Assembly: GCA_028819775.1 (NCBI GenBank) | Contig: JAPPKV010000338.1 | Span: 1 to 8,345, forward strand | DNA length: 8,345 nucleotides | Source of the DNA: Gammaproteobacteria bacterium | Lineage (GTDB): Bacteria > Pseudomonadota > Gammaproteobacteria > Pseudomonadales > Azotimanducaceae_A | Reading direction: 5' to 3' | In this document: positions 6,906 to 8,345 of the stretch, one piece after another | Numbering within the stretch: the first letter of the stretch is position 1 | How the letters are laid out: each line of letters starts with the position of its first letter | The notes under the pieces: generated by a model | The model's input: the letters and a program-made list of their open reading frames with translations, nothing else | Told to the model about the DNA's origin: nothing | The model's database searches: none | Translations under genes and position numbers: made by a program

Positions 6906-7049
6906 GTCGAGCGCCCCACAGCCGGGTCGTCGTGCACCCAGGTGCGTTCGCCATACGCTTGGCGCCATTATCCCCGAGCCATGGTTCCGGCGCGAATGGA
7001 GAATGCGTGCGCACGTCCACGTCCCGAGTCGAGGCAACGACCGCAAGCG

Positions 7050-7055
7050 TATACT
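7050..7055 (+). promoter_or_regulatory. Candidate -10 element for nadB
   Basis: TATACT matches the sigma-70 -10 consensus at five of six positions and lies 39 nt before the nadB start, leaving room for a short leader. The -35 position 16-18 nt upstream (around GAGTCGAG) is poor, so this is a weak prediction. Confidence 0.35.
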
Positions 7056-7094
7056 CCATGTCATTGAACCGACACACGAATCCCTGTAGCGGCC

Positions 7095-8345
7095 GTGGCC
7101 AAACGACACCTAACCGACGTGCTCATCATCGGCAGCGGCGCCGCCGGACTGGCGACGGCGCTACATCTTGCCGAGACGACGCGCGTCACCGTGGTTTCCA
7201 AGGACGCGATCAAAGGAGGTGCCACCAACTGGGCGCAGGGCGGCGTGGCCGCCGTCACGAACCCCGAGGACAGCTTCGAATCCCACATCGCCGATACCGT
7301 CACAGCAGGTGCCGGTCTTTGCCAAGAGGATGTCGTACGCTTCACCGTCACCCGCGCGCCGAAAGCCATCGAACACGTCGTCGACCTGGGGCTCGAGTTC
7401 GACCGCCACGACGACCGCCTCCACCTGACGCGGGAGGGTGGTCATTCCCACCGGCGGGTACTGCATGTGGCGGACGCCACGGGCGCGGCCATCGCGCGAA
7501 CGCTGAACGAACGAGCCACGCAGCATCCCAACATCGAGATCGCGAGCGCCCGCGTCGCCATAGACGTCATCACCACCCGCAAGCTGGGCCAGACCCCGAA
7601 CCGGGTGGTCGGCGCGTACGTCTACAACACGCAATCGGACACGGTGGAGGTCTTCGAAGCACCCTACGTGGTCTTGGCGACGGGCGGCGCCAGCAAGGTC
7701 TACGTCTACACCAGCAACCCCGACGGCGCCACCGGCGACGGCATCGCCATGGCATGGCGGGCCGGTTGCCGCGTCGCCAACATGGAGTTCAACCAGTTCC
7801 ATCCCACCTGTCTCTACCACCCCCGGGCCGCTCGGGAAACGGGACGCGGGTCGTTCCTGATCTCGGAGGCCGTGCGGGGCGAGGGCGGCAAGCTCCTGCT
7901 TCCCGACGGCAGTCGTTTCATGGACCGCTTCGACCCGCGCGCCGAACTGGCATCACGCGATATCGTCGCCCGCGCCATCGACCACGAGATGAAGCGGCTT
8001 GGCGCAGAATGCGTCTACCTCGACATCTCCCACCGAAGCAGCGCCTTCATCGAGGCGCATTTCCCGAACATCCTGTCGCGGTGCCTCGGCGTCGGCATCG
8101 ACATGCGCCGCGAGCCGATTCCCGTCGTGCCGGCGGCGCACTACACCTGCGGCGGCGTCGTCGTCGACCTCGCCAGCCGGACGGACATCCCGGGGCTATA
8201 CGCCATCGGCGAAACCGCGTACACCGGGCTGCATGGCGCCAACCGCTTGGCGAGCAACTCCCTGCTCGAATGCCTCGTGTTCGCCGAGGCGGCGGCGCAG
8301 GACATCGCGCGGCGGCGCGTTGTGGAGCCCCAGGTGCCAAGCGCA
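7095..8345 (+). CDS. nadB: L-aspartate oxidase NadB (3' end cut by window)
   Basis: NadB is a cytoplasmic FAD enzyme that oxidises L-aspartate to iminoaspartate, which NadA turns into quinolinate for NAD synthesis. The 417 visible residues (E. coli has 540) start with the FAD-binding GSGAAG (13-18), then [14 protein letters not shown] and [14 protein letters not shown]. Catalytic residues fit E. coli numbering: H236 (E. coli H244, in [12 protein letters not shown]), R288 (R290), H349 (H351, in AAHYTCGG) and R384 (R386, in GANRLASNS). Between H236 and R288 there are six extra residues relative to E. coli, placed in [11 protein letters not shown]. The GTG at 7095 is the only good start: the nearest upstream in-frame stop is TGA at 7065-7067. 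Its ribosome site is weak. It is divergent from rpoE, as in other gammaproteobacteria. Confidence 0.96.
   Translation, partial: MAKRHLTDVLIIGSGAAGLATALHLAETTRVTVVSKDAIKGGATNWAQGGVAAVTNPEDSFESHIADTVTAGAGLCQEDVVRFTVTRAPKAIEHVVDLGLEFDRHDDRLHLTREGGHSHRRVLHVADATGAAIARTLNERATQHPNIEIASARVAIDVITTRKLGQTPNRVVGAYVYNTQSDTVEVFEAPYVVLATGGASKVYVYTSNPDGATGDGIAMAWRAGCRVANMEFNQFHPTCLYHPRAARETGRGSFLISEAVRGEGGKLLLPDGSRFMDRFDPRAELASRDIVARAIDHEMKRLGAECVYLDISHRSSAFIEAHFPNILSRCLGVGIDMRREPIPVVPAAHYTCGGVVVDLASRTDIPGLYAIGETAYTGLHGANRLASNSLLECLVFAEAAAQDIARRRVVEPQVPSA

Larger units (their letters stand above)
6894..7094. promoter_or_regulatory. Divergent rpoE/nadB promoter region
   Basis: This 201-nt region between two divergent genes must hold the promoters for both. 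For nadB a candidate is listed separately. Towards rpoE, a GATAAT hexamer lies on the minus strand at 6967-6972, but no matching -35 is seen 16-18 nt upstream. A GGAACC (minus strand, 6983-6988) resembles the sigma-E -35 (GGAACTT) but has no TCTGA-type -10 at the right distance. Two short inverted repeats occur: CGTGCGCACG (7006-7015) and GCACC-CA-GGTGC (6934-6945). Confidence 0.6.

Noticed and set aside
6983..6988. Autoregulatory sigma-E promoter upstream of rpoE (GGAACC)
   Set aside because: It deviates from GGAACTT and no TCTGA-like -10 lies 15-17 nt downstream; too weak to call.
7006..7015. Operator palindrome CGTGCGCACG between rpoE and nadB
   Set aside because: Only 10 bp with no flanking symmetry; such palindromes arise by chance in high-GC DNA and no regulator is implied.
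6894..7109. N-terminal extension of RpoE using an upstream start
   Set aside because: The extra 72 residues have no sigma-factor similarity and overlap the nadB start; AGGGG-7nt-GTG at 6893 explains the family-size protein.

Overview
This window is a high-GC chromosomal segment that suggests a gammaproteobacterium. Its gene order follows the classic gammaproteobacterial neighbourhood nadB / rpoE-rseA-rseB-rseC / lepA-(lepB)-rnc-era-recO. The proteins recognised here (RpoE, LepA, NadB, RNase III) resemble their E. coli and Pseudomonas counterparts along their length. I cannot name genus or species from the sequence. No mobile element, rRNA, tRNA or CRISPR array was seen.

Layout. The right end (7095-8345, + strand) carries nadB, cut off by the window edge. 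A 201-nt divergent intergenic region separates it from one long minus-strand gene block that reads right to left: rpoE (sigma-E), rseA (membrane anti-sigma), rseB (periplasmic regulator), rseC (cysteine-rich membrane protein), lepA (EF4), rnc (RNase III), era (ribosome-assembly GTPase) and recO (5' part only, cut by the left window edge). Spacings are tight: rseA/rseB overlap by 4 nt, rseC/lepA by 8 nt, rnc/era by 8 nt, era and reco are 2 nt apart, and lepA and rnc are 29 nt apart. Larger gaps occur only at rpoE-rseA (135 nt) and rseB-rseC (83 nt). I saw no convincing terminator in the block, so it may be transcribed as one long operon. No stretch above 300 nt lacks a gene.

How the genes work together. 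RpoE with RseA/RseB/RseC forms the envelope-stress circuit: RseA holds sigma-E at the membrane, RseB protects RseA from proteolysis in the periplasm, and RseC is an accessory membrane factor. LepA, RNase III and Era act in translation, rRNA processing and 30S maturation. RecO acts in recombinational repair. NadB makes iminoaspartate for NAD synthesis.

The notable departures from the textbook locus are: (1) a perfect 18-bp in-frame tandem repeat (3.9 copies) in era, inserted in the switch II region right after the DTPG motif; (2) a second, acidic low-complexity insertion of about 29 residues in the KH domain of the same Era; (3) absence of lepB (signal peptidase I) between lepA and rnc; (4) heavy use of GTG/TTG starts (6 of 9 genes); (5) a 6-residue insertion in NadB between two active-site residues. 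The segment is otherwise an ordinary housekeeping locus; the era repeat is the strongest candidate for something new.
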